This document shows positions 1-8,679 of a DNA stretch of 64,000 bases, piece by piece; the first letter of the stretch is position 1, and every line of letters begins with the position of its first letter. The translations under genes and the position numbers were made by a program. The notes below the pieces were generated by a model that did not search any database, was not told where the DNA came from, and saw only the letters and a list, made by a program, of their open reading frames with translations. The DNA is from Prochlorococcus marinus str. MIT 9201 (GTDB lineage: Bacteria > Cyanobacteriota > Cyanobacteriia > PCC-6307 > Cyanobiaceae), in assembly GCF_000759955.1 (NCBI RefSeq), contig NZ_JNAL01000005.1, forward strand, positions 62,001 through 126,000, read 5' to 3'.

Positions 1-44
1 AAGCCATGTAGTTCATTTGGATGGCTTAACTCACTTAAAAGCAT
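1..44 (-). CDS. dxs: 1-deoxy-D-xylulose-5-phosphate synthase, N-terminal fragment
   Basis: Only the first 14 codons lie in the window; the gene runs off the left edge on the minus strand. They read MLLSELSHPNELHG, the characteristic start of cyanobacterial Dxs (LSELSHPN-LHGL). Dxs joins pyruvate and glyceraldehyde-3-phosphate to make DXP, the entry to the MEP isoprenoid pathway; another MEP enzyme, ispE, lies about 23 kb away. It is divergent from ilvA across a 116-base gap, which must hold both promoters. The identification rests on a short peptide that I recognise well. Confidence 0.8.
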   Translation of the reverse strand, partial: MLLSELSHPNELHG

Positions 45-160
45 TTAACAAAAATTGGTATCTATATAATATAAAACGCCGAGGTGCAAAATGAGTATTT
101 TTTTAGAAATAGATCATGTAATGTTTTATTAGATTAATAATTAATGCTAAAAATATATAT

Positions 161-1702
161 ATGGATGATTATTTTGAAAAAATACTTCAAGCTGATGTCT
201 ATGAAGTAGCAAAAAAAACACCTTTAGAGAAAGCACATAATTTAAGTAATACACTTAATAACGAAGTTTTTCTAAAAAGAGAAGATCTTCAAGATGTTTT
301 TTCATTCAAAATAAGAGGTGCATTTAATAAAATGAGTAAGCTTACAAATTCACAACTTGCTCAGGGCGTGATTACTTCAAGTGCTGGCAATCATGCTCAA
401 GGGGTTGCACTTAGTGCTCTCAAGCTAAATTGTAAAGCAACCATATTGATGCCCATTACAACGCCTCTAGTAAAAGTTAATGCAGTAAAAAATTTAAAAG
501 CAAAAGTTATATTATTTGGTGATAACTATGATGAAACTTACAAAGAGGCAATAAGGATTAGCCAGGATAGAAATTTATGTTTTATTCACCCTTTTGATGA
601 TCCAGATGTAATAGCAGGACAAGGAACTATTGGTATTGAACTTGAAGAGCAGCTCAATGAAAAACCTTATGCAATTTATATTGCTGTTGGTGGAGGTGGA
701 TTAATATCAGGAATATCTTTATACATTAAAAAAATATGGCCTGAAGTTAAAATCATTGGTGTAGAGCCTGAAGACGCAGACGCTATGACAAAATCCTTAG
801 AAAATTCAAAAATTGTGGAATTATCCTCTGTTGGTCAATTTGCAGATGGAGTGGCAGTTAAAAAAATTGGTAAAAATACGTTTGATATTGGAAGAAAATA
901 TATAGATAAGATGATTAGAGTTAATACTGATGAAATATGTGCTGCTATAAAAGATGTTTTTGAGGATACTAGATCAATACTAGAACCAGCAGGAGCATTA
1001 TCTGTTGCAGGGATGAAAAAAGATATTTTAAATTCGAATCATACAAATAGAAAAATGGTTGCTATTGCATGTGGTGCAAATATGAATTTTGAGAGGCTTA
1101 GATTTGTAGCAGAAAGAGCAGAACTTGGAGAATGCAAAGAAGTTATGATGGCTGTTGAAATTCCAGAACGGGCCGGAAGTTTAATTGATTTTTGTAAGTT
1201 ACTTAATAATAGAAATTTAACTGAATTTAGCTATAGAATGTCGAATTCTAAGAATGCGCAGATCTTCGTAGGAGTTCAGGTCTATGGATTAATTGACAAA
1301 AAAAATCTTTTAGATGAATTTAGAAATTCTGAGTACTCATTTATTGACATAAGTGATGATGAATTATCTAAAAATCATCTCAGGCATATGGTAGGTGGAA
1401 GATTACCAAAGAATTTTAAAGAAATGAATTATAGAAACTTTGTCGAGCTTTTATACAGATTTGAGTTTCCTGAAAGACCTGGAGCATTAATAAATTTCTT
1501 AAATAATATGAAATCTAATTGGTCGATAAGTGTTTTTCACTATAGGAATTATGGCGCTGATGTTGGGAAAATTGTTATTGGAGTTTTAATCGATAGAAAT
1601 GAAATTTTAGAATGGGACGAATTTGTAAGAATTTTAGGCTATAAATTCTGGGATGAAACTCAAAACGATACATATAAATTATTCCTTGGTGCATCAGATT
1701 AA
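161..1702 (+). CDS. ilvA: threonine dehydratase (biosynthetic)
   Basis: PLP enzyme that deaminates threonine to 2-oxobutanoate, the first step to isoleucine. The PLP lysine is K50 in SFKIRGA, followed by SSAGNHAQG (about 73-81) and the phosphate-binding GGGGL loop (177-181). The C-terminal third (about 330-513) is the tandem ACT-like regulatory region of the long, isoleucine-inhibited form. At 513 residues it has the length of biosynthetic IlvA rather than the shorter catabolic enzyme. It is divergent from dxs and followed by scpB after about 30 bases. Confidence 0.95.
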   Translation: MDDYFEKILQADVYEVAKKTPLEKAHNLSNTLNNEVFLKREDLQDVFSFKIRGAFNKMSKLTNSQLAQGVITSSAGNHAQGVALSALKLNCKATILMPITTPLVKVNAVKNLKAKVILFGDNYDETYKEAIRISQDRNLCFIHPFDDPDVIAGQGTIGIELEEQLNEKPYAIYIAVGGGGLISGISLYIKKIWPEVKIIGVEPEDADAMTKSLENSKIVELSSVGQFADGVAVKKIGKNTFDIGRKYIDKMIRVNTDEICAAIKDVFEDTRSILEPAGALSVAGMKKDILNSNHTNRKMVAIACGANMNFERLRFVAERAELGECKEVMMAVEIPERAGSLIDFCKLLNNRNLTEFSYRMSNSKNAQIFVGVQVYGLIDKKNLLDEFRNSEYSFIDISDDELSKNHLRHMVGGRLPKNFKEMNYRNFVELLYRFEFPERPGALINFLNNMKSNWSISVFHYRNYGADVGKIVIGVLIDRNEILEWDEFVRILGYKFWDETQNDTYKLFLGASD

Positions 1703-1739
1703 ATATAAGGTAAATTAGGAAAGATTTCGGTAATCAAAA

Positions 1740-2276
1740 ATCAATCAGTCTAATCTGAATACTAACCCACTATCTGATATAGATCTAGTTACTAAAGTTG
1801 AGGCTGTTCTATATTTGAAAGGTAGGCCCATAACAAAAAGGGAACTTTCAGAAATAACTAATTCTGATATCAACTCAATTAATGAAGCAATTAAAGATTT
1901 AAAAAATAAATACTCTAATCCAAGCTCAGCTATTGAATTAAATGATATTAATAATAGTTTTTCTCTCGAACTAAAATCTAGTCTTAATGAATTTGTGGAG
2001 GACTTACTTCCTTCTGATTTAAAAACAGCAGAATTAAGGACACTTGCAACCATTGCAATCAAAAAAAAGATCCTGCAATCTGATCTTATACTTCTGCGAG
2101 GTTCAGGCGCTTATGATCATATTAAAGAATTATTAGAAAAGAAGTTTATTGTCAAAAGAAAGCAAAAAGATGGTAGATCATATTGGTTATCATTATCAGA
2201 AAAGTTTTTTCAAACTTTTGCTCTGAGTAATGAATATCTCTCCAAAATCGGAAATGATAATGATAAGCAACAATAA
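1740..2276 (+). CDS. scpB: segregation and condensation protein B, start codon unusual
   Basis: ScpB partners ScpA and SMC in chromosome compaction. The family's opening VEAVLYLKGRP and its winged-helix regions are clear. That conserved opening starts near base 1797, upstream of the first usual start (TTG at 1815), so a 1815 start would cut it off. Reading back, the frame stays open to a stop at 1731 with no ATG, GTG or TTG; the only near-start codons are ATC 1740, CTG 1755 and ATA 1779. I give 1740 as the outer limit. A purine-rich AGGAAAG lies around 1717-1723. Either a rare codon is used, or the sequence or annotation of the start is off. Confidence 0.8.
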   Translation: MNQSNLNTNPLSDIDLVTKVEAVLYLKGRPITKRELSEITNSDINSINEAIKDLKNKYSNPSSAIELNDINNSFSLELKSSLNEFVEDLLPSDLKTAELRTLATIAIKKKILQSDLILLRGSGAYDHIKELLEKKFIVKRKQKDGRSYWLSLSEKFFQTFALSNEYLSKIGNDNDKQQ

Positions 2277-2311
2277 TAAGTAAATGTTAGAATGAATTAA
2301 ATTAAGACAAG

Positions 2312-2593
2312 ATGATGTTATCTGAGATTTTCGCAGTTCTGGGCCAAACTTTATCAATTTATTCTTTCATTTTAATAATAAGAATATTACTGACATGGTT
2401 TCCGGGTATAGATTGGAGTAACGGTATTTTATCTGCATTATGTTCAATCACAGATCCATATTTAAACATTTTTAGAGGTATTATTCCTCCAATAGGTGGA
2501 TTTGATATTTCATCATTATTAGCTTTTTTACTTTTAAATGTTATTCAAAACTTAATTACTAATCTCCAGTATGCAAGCTTAGGATATAGCTGA
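2312..2593 (+). CDS. YggT/YlmG family membrane protein
   Basis: A 93-residue protein with two hydrophobic segments flanking the family motif RILLTWFPGIDW and a second conserved stretch (ITDPYLNIFRGIIPPIGGFD). YggT/YlmG (Ycf19-like) proteins sit in the inner or thylakoid membrane and have been linked to membrane-protein assembly and nucleoid or thylakoid organisation; the exact role is unsettled. It begins 35 bases after scpB and converges on the MazG-like gene. A second in-frame ATG follows the first directly, so the start could be one codon later. Confidence 0.85.
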   Translation: MMLSEIFAVLGQTLSIYSFILIIRILLTWFPGIDWSNGILSALCSITDPYLNIFRGIIPPIGGFDISSLLAFLLLNVIQNLITNLQYASLGYS

Positions 2594-2595
2594 AT

Positions 2596-2925
2596 TTATC
2601 TATCGTCACCAGAACCGCTTATCATTCCTTTAGCAGCTCTCAATTTTAATTTTTCAAGGTTTTGTAATGCGACATCCTCTAAATTGAAATTTAATTCTGT
2701 GCAAAGATTTGATATGTACCATAAAACATCTCCTAATTCTTTTTTAATAGCTAATTTTGATTCTTTATCAAATATTCCATTTTTATCTCTTATAACTTTT
2801 TTTACTTTTTCTGCGACCTCACCGGCCTCACCAACCAAACCAAGAGTTGGATAAATATTATTTGAACCTAAATTTGGATATTGTGCTGTTTCCCTCGCTT
2901 TTTTCTGATAAGTTTTAAAATCCAT
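2596..2925 (-). CDS. MazG-like nucleotide pyrophosphohydrolase
   Basis: A 109-residue protein with the metal-binding motifs of the MazG/all-alpha NTP pyrophosphatase superfamily: EAGEVAEK (E33, E36) and ELGDVLWY (E63, D66). Members hydrolyse (d)NTPs to monophosphates and often clean non-canonical nucleotides. At this length it is a single-domain form, not two-domain MazG of about 260 residues. Substrate cannot be told from sequence. Its 3' end faces the YggT gene with only 2 bases between. Confidence 0.8.
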   Translation of the reverse strand: MDFKTYQKKARETAQYPNLGSNNIYPTLGLVGEAGEVAEKVKKVIRDKNGIFDKESKLAIKKELGDVLWYISNLCTELNFNLEDVALQNLEKLKLRAAKGMISGSGDDR

Positions 2926-2986
2926 GACTTAAATAACTAACTTTGGGTATGGTAAATTTATTTATATCTAGCAATAATATCTATAT

Positions 2987-4777
2987 ATGTCGAATATCGA
3001 TTTAAAAAGAAGAACAAAAATAGTAGCAACCATTGGTCCTGCAACTCAATCTGAAGAGATAATTACAGATTTAATAAAAGCTGGAGTAACAACATTCAGA
3101 TTAAATTTCTCACATGGTGATCATAAAGACCATGCTGCGAGAATAAAAACTATAAGAGAAGTATCAAAAAAACTAGAGATAGATATCGGCATATTACAAG
3201 ATCTTCAAGGACCTAAAATAAGATTAGGACGCTTTAAAGATGGTCCAGTAAAAATTAAAAAAGGTGATAAATTTACACTCACATCGAATGAAGTTGAATG
3301 TACAAATACTATTGCTAATGTAACCTACGACAAACTTTCTCAAGAAGTCAGCGAAGGAAAAAGAATACTTTTAGATGATGGCAAAATAGAAATGATTGTA
3401 GAAAAAGTAGATATAAAAGCAAATCTTTTAGAGTGCTTAGTAACTGTAGGGGGTGTTCTTTCAAATAATAAAGGTGTAAACTTCCCAGATGTTCAATTAT
3501 CAGTAAAAGCATTAACAGAAAAAGATAAAGAGGATTTACAATTCGGTTTATCTGTAGGAGTTGATTGGATAGCACTAAGTTTCGTAAGAAATCCATCAGA
3601 TATAAACGAGATAAAGGATTTAATAAACAAAAACGGACATTCAACTCCTGTAGTAGCAAAAATAGAAAAATTTGAAGCTATTGATCAAATCGATACTGTA
3701 TTGCCGCTATGTGATGGGGTTATGGTTGCAAGAGGTGATTTGGGTGTAGAAATGCCTGCTGAGGAAGTTCCTCTTTTACAGAAGGAATTAATAAGAAAAG
3801 CTAATTCATTAGGTATCCCAATAATTACGGCGACTCAAATGCTAGATTCTATGGCTTCTAACCCAAGACCTACTAGGGCCGAAGTTAGTGATGTTGCCAA
3901 TGCAATTCTAGATGGAACAGATGCTGTGATGCTTTCAAACGAAACTGCAGTTGGTGATTATCCTGTAGAGGCAGTAGAAACAATGGCAACCATTGCAAGA
4001 AGAATTGAAAGGGATTATCCACTTAAGGCTATTGAAAGCAACTTACCTAGTACGATCCCAAATGCTATTAGTGCAGCAGTAAGTAATATTGCTAGACAAC
4101 TTGATGCAGGTGCCATAATTCCCCTAACAAAATCAGGCTCTACTGCTCGAAATGTAAGTAAATTCAGACCACCTACACCTATCTTGGCAACAACTACTGA
4201 GAAGAGTGTTGCGAGAAGATTGCAACTTGTTTGGGGAGTTACCCCCATAGTTGTTAAAAATGACGAAAGAACAGCAAAAACGTTCAGTTTAGCTATGCAA
4301 ATTGCACAAGAAATGGGTATCCTAAACCAAGGAGACCTAGTAGTTCAAACTGCAGGTACATTAACTGGTATAAGCGGATCTACAGATTTAATAAAAGTCG
4401 GTTTAGTAAGGAAGATTGTATCAAGAGGTGTTTCAATAGGGGAAATAGGTGTTACGGGTAAAGCAAGAATAATTAAAAATAATCTTGATATGTCCTTAAT
4501 TTGTCCAGGAGAAATAATATTTGTTCCTGAGGAATTAATGGAAAATGTTCCATTTAGTAAAAATATTGGAGGTATTGTTACTAACCAAAATGTTGATGAT
4601 GTTTACGCTCTGTATAACAAAAATAATAAAAAGATTTCTACAATTTCAAATTTAGAAAATATAGATAATCATCAAATTAGTAATGGTGACGTTATTACAT
4701 TACAGCTTAATGAAGGTGTTATATACATGGGGCAAATTGAAGATAATGATGTAATAGATAAATATAAATATGTCTAG
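2987..4777 (+). CDS. pyk: pyruvate kinase
   Basis: Converts phosphoenolpyruvate and ADP to pyruvate and ATP. Diagnostic segments are KIVATIGPATQ near the N terminus, RLNFSHG, and MVARGDLGVEMP in the barrel. At 596 residues it is about 120 longer than the E. coli enzymes; the extra C-terminal part contains a segment typical of the PEP-utiliser mobile domain (GKARIIKN...CPGEIIFVPEE), as in many cyanobacterial and Bacillus-type pyruvate kinases. It starts a five-gene run and overlaps the next gene by 8 bases, suggesting translational coupling. Confidence 0.95.
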   Translation: MSNIDLKRRTKIVATIGPATQSEEIITDLIKAGVTTFRLNFSHGDHKDHAARIKTIREVSKKLEIDIGILQDLQGPKIRLGRFKDGPVKIKKGDKFTLTSNEVECTNTIANVTYDKLSQEVSEGKRILLDDGKIEMIVEKVDIKANLLECLVTVGGVLSNNKGVNFPDVQLSVKALTEKDKEDLQFGLSVGVDWIALSFVRNPSDINEIKDLINKNGHSTPVVAKIEKFEAIDQIDTVLPLCDGVMVARGDLGVEMPAEEVPLLQKELIRKANSLGIPIITATQMLDSMASNPRPTRAEVSDVANAILDGTDAVMLSNETAVGDYPVEAVETMATIARRIERDYPLKAIESNLPSTIPNAISAAVSNIARQLDAGAIIPLTKSGSTARNVSKFRPPTPILATTTEKSVARRLQLVWGVTPIVVKNDERTAKTFSLAMQIAQEMGILNQGDLVVQTAGTLTGISGSTDLIKVGLVRKIVSRGVSIGEIGVTGKARIIKNNLDMSLICPGEIIFVPEELMENVPFSKNIGGIVTNQNVDDVYALYNKNNKKISTISNLENIDNHQISNGDVITLQLNEGVIYMGQIEDNDVIDKYKYV

Positions 4778-6002
4778 GAATATATCAATAAGCGAAGCCT
4801 TAGGAATGGCTACAAAAACTTTAGTATCAAACAAATTGAGAAGTTCGTTAACTATGCTGGGAATAATTATAGGAAATGCATCAGTTATTACACTTGTTGG
4901 TCTTGGAAGAGGTGCTCAAACATTAGCAAAAAATCAATTAAGTAATTTAGGTGCAAATGTTTTATTCATTGTTCCTGGCAATAATGACACAAGAAGGAGA
5001 GGTATTTCATTTCCTAAAAACCTTGTTTTAGAGGATGCATTAGCCATAAGTAATCAAGTCCCAACAGTTAAAAAAGTTGCTCCCCAAATCTCTGCTAATG
5101 AAATTGTGCAATCAAATTCTAAAAGCCTAAATATATCAATTGCAGGAGTTACTCCTGAATTTCTTGATGTAAGGAGCTTTGAAGTAGATAAAGGTAGATT
5201 TTTATCAAAAAGTGATGTTAATAGTGCAAGAAGTTTTGTAGTAATAGGTCCTGATCTTAAAGAAGAATTTTTCAAAGATAACTCTTCTTCACTTGGCAAA
5301 AAAATTAGAATTAAAGATCATACTTATGAAATTATCGGAATATTAAAACCAAAAGGTGCTGTATTTGGAAGTAATCAAGACAAAAATGCTTATATTCCAT
5401 TAACCACAATGGTTAATAGGATTACTGGGAAGGATCCTACATATGGTGTAAGTTTAAGCTTCATTAGTGTGGAAGCGATAAGTAAAAATGCAACCAGCGC
5501 CGCTAAATTTCAAATTACAAATTTATTAAGGCAAAGGCATAAAATAATAAGAGATGATGATTTTGCTGTTAGATCACAAGAAGATGCATTAAATATAGTA
5601 ACTAACATAACAAGTGGGCTAACTTTTTTATTGGCAGGTATTGGAGCAGTATCTTTAGTGGTTGGAGGAATAGGAATTATGAATATTATGCTTGTTTCTG
5701 TTAGTGAAAGGACTGAAGAAATTGGTCTTAGGAAAGCAATAGGAGCTAAGCAGTCAGATATATTGATTCAATTTTTAATTGAAGCATTGATTTTATCAAC
5801 AATTGGAGGATTAATTGGAACAACAACTGGATTATCAGGAGTTTTTCTTTTATCTCTGATTACACCACTTCCTGCATCTGTAGGAATTACTACAACTTTT
5901 TCTACTATGATCATTTCAGGATCAATAGGTTTAATCTTTGGTGTTTTACCTGCAAAAAGAGCTTCTAAATTAGATCCAATCGTTGCATTGAGAAGTTTAT
6001 AA
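4770..6002 (+). CDS. ABC transporter permease, MacB/FtsX type
   Basis: A 410-residue membrane protein with the MacB/FtsX layout: one N-terminal membrane segment (about 20-45), a large extracytoplasmic domain (about 50-270), and three C-terminal segments in the FtsX domain (GIMNIMLVSVSERTEEIGLRKA is characteristic). Such permeases work with a LolD/MacB-type ATPase in lipoprotein or peptide export or cell-surface stress handling. No partner ATPase is adjacent, so it must be encoded elsewhere. It overlaps pyk by 8 bases; the next gene starts 15 bases downstream. Confidence 0.85.
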   Translation: MSRNISISEALGMATKTLVSNKLRSSLTMLGIIIGNASVITLVGLGRGAQTLAKNQLSNLGANVLFIVPGNNDTRRRGISFPKNLVLEDALAISNQVPTVKKVAPQISANEIVQSNSKSLNISIAGVTPEFLDVRSFEVDKGRFLSKSDVNSARSFVVIGPDLKEEFFKDNSSSLGKKIRIKDHTYEIIGILKPKGAVFGSNQDKNAYIPLTTMVNRITGKDPTYGVSLSFISVEAISKNATSAAKFQITNLLRQRHKIIRDDDFAVRSQEDALNIVTNITSGLTFLLAGIGAVSLVVGGIGIMNIMLVSVSERTEEIGLRKAIGAKQSDILIQFLIEALILSTIGGLIGTTTGLSGVFLLSLITPLPASVGITTTFSTMIISGSIGLIFGVLPAKRASKLDPIVALRSL

Positions 6003-6017
6003 ATAGAATTTATAATA

Positions 6018-6587
6018 ATGCTCAATTTTTATAGATTAATTGAGGTACTTGTGAGTCTTCAATCAATTTTAATAACAACAATGTTACCTGTTTATATTCC
6101 ACTAGAATTTATCGATAAAACTAGTAAAAATTTCGAGATACCTATCACATGGCAAATTCCAACTATAATTTTACTAACCCTTATTTTTCATAAAGAAGTA
6201 GTTTTCAGAGCATTTTTCATATATATAATTTTAGGGTTATTTTTTGGCCCAGTCTTTCATCAAGGAGGTTCATTAGGATATTTGCTTACTCCAAATTTTG
6301 GTTATTTATTAGGCATATATCCTTTAGTTAGAATAATTGATAATTTAAATGCAAGAAAAAAAATTAATGTTGGAAACTTTTTAATAAATGGATTTTTAGC
6401 AATAAGTGCTATGCATTTAACCGGAATACTTTATAACTTTATACAAATTATATTTTACAGTCAATTTAATACGTTTTTATATAATTTAGGGAAATACTCT
6501 GCAGGTAAAATTGGATATCATTTTTTAATGCTTTTGCCATTATTATTGCTTATAAAACCTATTAATTATTTAAAAAACAGAAAATAA
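6018..6587 (+). CDS. BioY-like membrane protein
   Basis: A 189-residue protein with about five or six hydrophobic segments. The segment GGSLGYLLTPNFGYLLG resembles the hallmark of BioY, the substrate-binding (S) component of ECF-type biotin transporters. BioY can act alone or with a shared ECF module; no BioM/BioN gene is nearby. The first 50 residues are less typical. Its stop overlaps the lspA start by one base, which fits an operon with lspA. Biotin as substrate is family-based inference. Confidence 0.7.
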   Translation: MLNFYRLIEVLVSLQSILITTMLPVYIPLEFIDKTSKNFEIPITWQIPTIILLTLIFHKEVVFRAFFIYIILGLFFGPVFHQGGSLGYLLTPNFGYLLGIYPLVRIIDNLNARKKINVGNFLINGFLAISAMHLTGILYNFIQIIFYSQFNTFLYNLGKYSAGKIGYHFLMLLPLLLLIKPINYLKNRK

Positions 6588-7045
6588 TGATTAATAAGAT
6601 ACATACAAAATTATATTTTTTATCATTAAGTATTTTTATTTTTCTAATAGATCAAATTACTAAATATTTAATATTTCATAATTATAAAAATGTTATAAAT
6701 AAAGATTTAATTTTATTTAAAATAGACTTCGTAAAAAATTACGGAGCTGCATTTAACATATTTAGTGGCAATAGAATATTTCTATCATGCATAAGTATTA
6801 TTTTTTCAATATTACTATCTTATTTAATTTTAAGAAGAAATAGCCTTAATAAAATTGATCTATACTCTTATAGCCTAATTCTTGGAGGAACTTTTGGTAA
6901 TGGTATTGATAGGATAATAAGAGGTTTTGTAATCGACTTTATAAATTTAAATATAATAGATTTTCCAGTATTTAATGTTGCAGATATATCAATTAATATT
7001 GGCTTTATTGCTTTAATTTACAGTATTTTTAAAAACAAACGGTAA
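6587..7045 (+). CDS. lspA: prolipoprotein signal peptidase II
   Basis: Aspartic membrane protease that cleaves lipoprotein signal peptides after lipidation. The conserved stretches are VKNYGAAFN (49-57), GGTFGNGIDRI with catalytic D108, and FNVADISIN with catalytic D133. Four transmembrane segments and 152 residues match the family. A possible client in this window is the urea-binding lipoprotein UrtA. It is sandwiched between the BioY-like gene (1-base overlap) and the GTPase gene (1-base gap). Confidence 0.95.
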   Translation: MINKIHTKLYFLSLSIFIFLIDQITKYLIFHNYKNVINKDLILFKIDFVKNYGAAFNIFSGNRIFLSCISIIFSILLSYLILRRNSLNKIDLYSYSLILGGTFGNGIDRIIRGFVIDFINLNIIDFPVFNVADISINIGFIALIYSIFKNKR

Positions 7046-7046
7046 T

Positions 7047-8546
7047 ATGATTTACTTTAAATTGAAGTATATAAAATACTTTATCCTTATTTTATTGCTA
7101 TATATTTTATTTTCGATATTAATAAGAATAGTGAATATTTATACCCTTTTATTTTTAATTGTAATTATTTATATCTTTTATAATATTGATAAAAAATTAT
7201 TTAAAAAAATAGTTTATAAAGTTATATATAAAAATAAAAAAAATACACTTTCATTCAAAAATTCATATGGTGCTGCAAAGATAAGTTTGGAAGGGGTCGA
7301 GAAAATTAATAAAAAAATTAATGATAAGGTAAAAGTTGAATTATTAAATTACCAAAAAAACAAACTAGAGTCTCAATTGAAAACAGGAGATTATAAAGTT
7401 ACTCTATTTGGAGCTGGTTCATCAGGGAAAACATCTATAGCGAGATCATTACTGAAAAATATAGTAGGACAAACCTCAGCAAAAATAGGTACTACAAAGC
7501 AAATTAATAGCTATAAAATTCGTATTCCAATCTTAAAAAGAAACATTAATATAGTCGATACTCCTGGTTTATTCGAACCATCTAAATTAGGAGAAGAAAG
7601 AGAAAAAGCAACAATTATACAAGCATCAAATTCTGACTTAGTTCTTTTTGTATTAGATCAAGACATAAATAAATACGAAAAATATTTAATTACAGAATTA
7701 TTAAAATTAAGAAAAAAAATAATAATAGTTCTAAATAAATGTGATTTGAGGTCAAGAGATGATAATAACATCATCGTAAAAAATATAATTTCTATAACTT
7801 CTGCTAAAAAAAATAAAATTTCAGTTGTTCAAACAATTGCAGTACCTCAACAATCCCCCTATGTAAAATCAGAGGCTTTAAATTTAGTTCCAGAGGTAGA
7901 AAGTTTATTTAGAGAAATAATAGAAACTCTCGATAATAATGGAGAAGAGTTATTGGCGGATAATATTCTTTTTCGCTCAAATAAATTAGGTATTAAAAGT
8001 AAAAATTTCGTTCAAGAACAAAGATATTTAATGTCAAATAAAGTGATTAATAAATATATGTGGATAACAGGAGGAGTAATACTTGTTAATCCACTACCAG
8101 CTGTTGATTTCCTTACTACTACATCTGTAAACCTTCAAATGATAATGGAATTATCAAAAATATATGAAATTAAGCTAACAAAAAAAGATGCAAAAGATTT
8201 ATCAAAAGCATTGCTAAGCGCATTGGCTAAACAAGGAATATTAAAAGGAGGTCTGGCCATTCTTTCACCTATATTAGCTACAAGCTTGACTAAAATAATA
8301 TTATCTAAATCTATACAATCAGTTACAGCAGGCTGGTTAATAAGAATAGTTGGATTAAGTTTGATTGAATATTTTAAAAACGGACAAGATTGGGGAGATG
8401 GAGGAATTCAAGAAGTGGTAGATAAGATCTATAGAATAAGTAAGAGAGAGGACATTTTAAACAACTTCGTAAAAGAAGCTATATCAAAAATCGAAATGAA
8501 AAAGTACTTTAAATCAAATAAAAGTTTGCCTCCATTTACTATGTAA
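7047..8546 (+). CDS. membrane-anchored GTPase with DUF697 domain
   Basis: Residues 8-46 are strongly hydrophobic (likely two membrane segments), followed by a GTP-binding domain: P-loop GAGSSGKTS (122-130), G3 DTPGL (171-175) and G4 NKCD (230-233). The C-terminal half (about 330-470) has hydrophobic helices of the DUF697 type (GGVILVNPLPAVD). Such Era-like GTPases are conserved in cyanobacteria and their function is not established. It is the last gene of the pyk to GTPase run, and its 3' end overlaps that of the tiny opposite-strand gene at 8539 by 8 bases. Confidence 0.8.
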   Translation: MIYFKLKYIKYFILILLLYILFSILIRIVNIYTLLFLIVIIYIFYNIDKKLFKKIVYKVIYKNKKNTLSFKNSYGAAKISLEGVEKINKKINDKVKVELLNYQKNKLESQLKTGDYKVTLFGAGSSGKTSIARSLLKNIVGQTSAKIGTTKQINSYKIRIPILKRNINIVDTPGLFEPSKLGEEREKATIIQASNSDLVLFVLDQDINKYEKYLITELLKLRKKIIIVLNKCDLRSRDDNNIIVKNIISITSAKKNKISVVQTIAVPQQSPYVKSEALNLVPEVESLFREIIETLDNNGEELLADNILFRSNKLGIKSKNFVQEQRYLMSNKVINKYMWITGGVILVNPLPAVDFLTTTSVNLQMIMELSKIYEIKLTKKDAKDLSKALLSALAKQGILKGGLAILSPILATSLTKIILSKSIQSVTAGWLIRIVGLSLIEYFKNGQDWGDGGIQEVVDKIYRISKREDILNNFVKEAISKIEMKKYFKSNKSLPPFTM

Positions 8547-8676
8547 TGTTGGATAATTGATCATTTAGATAAGTTCTGAAATCAAAGATAGTTATTAAGA
8601 GTAAATAAGCAATACAAATAGCTATAGATATAAATCCAGTTACTATTGCAATAATTTTTGATCTAGCCATATTCAT
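8539..8676 (-). CDS. 45-aa single-span membrane protein
   Basis: Begins 3 bases after the decarboxylase stop codon on the same strand. It reads MNMARSKIIAIVTGF then a hydrophobic helix (about 7-30) and a short charged tail (FDFRTYLNDQL). A second ATG at codon 3 (base 8670) gives MARSKII, which looks like the more usual start of this picocyanobacterial small-protein type. No function known to me. Tight coupling to the decarboxylase suggests co-transcription. Confidence 0.7.
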   Translation of the reverse strand: MNMARSKIIAIVTGFISIAICIAYLLLITIFDFRTYLNDQLSNIT

Positions 8677-8679
8677 TAG

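Noticed and set aside
1745-2062. Minus-strand frame of 105 codons
   Set aside because: Lies antisense to scpB; its composition mirrors the real gene and shows no motif.
3348-3659. Minus-strand Leu-rich frame of 103 codons
   Set aside because: Antisense shadow within pyk.
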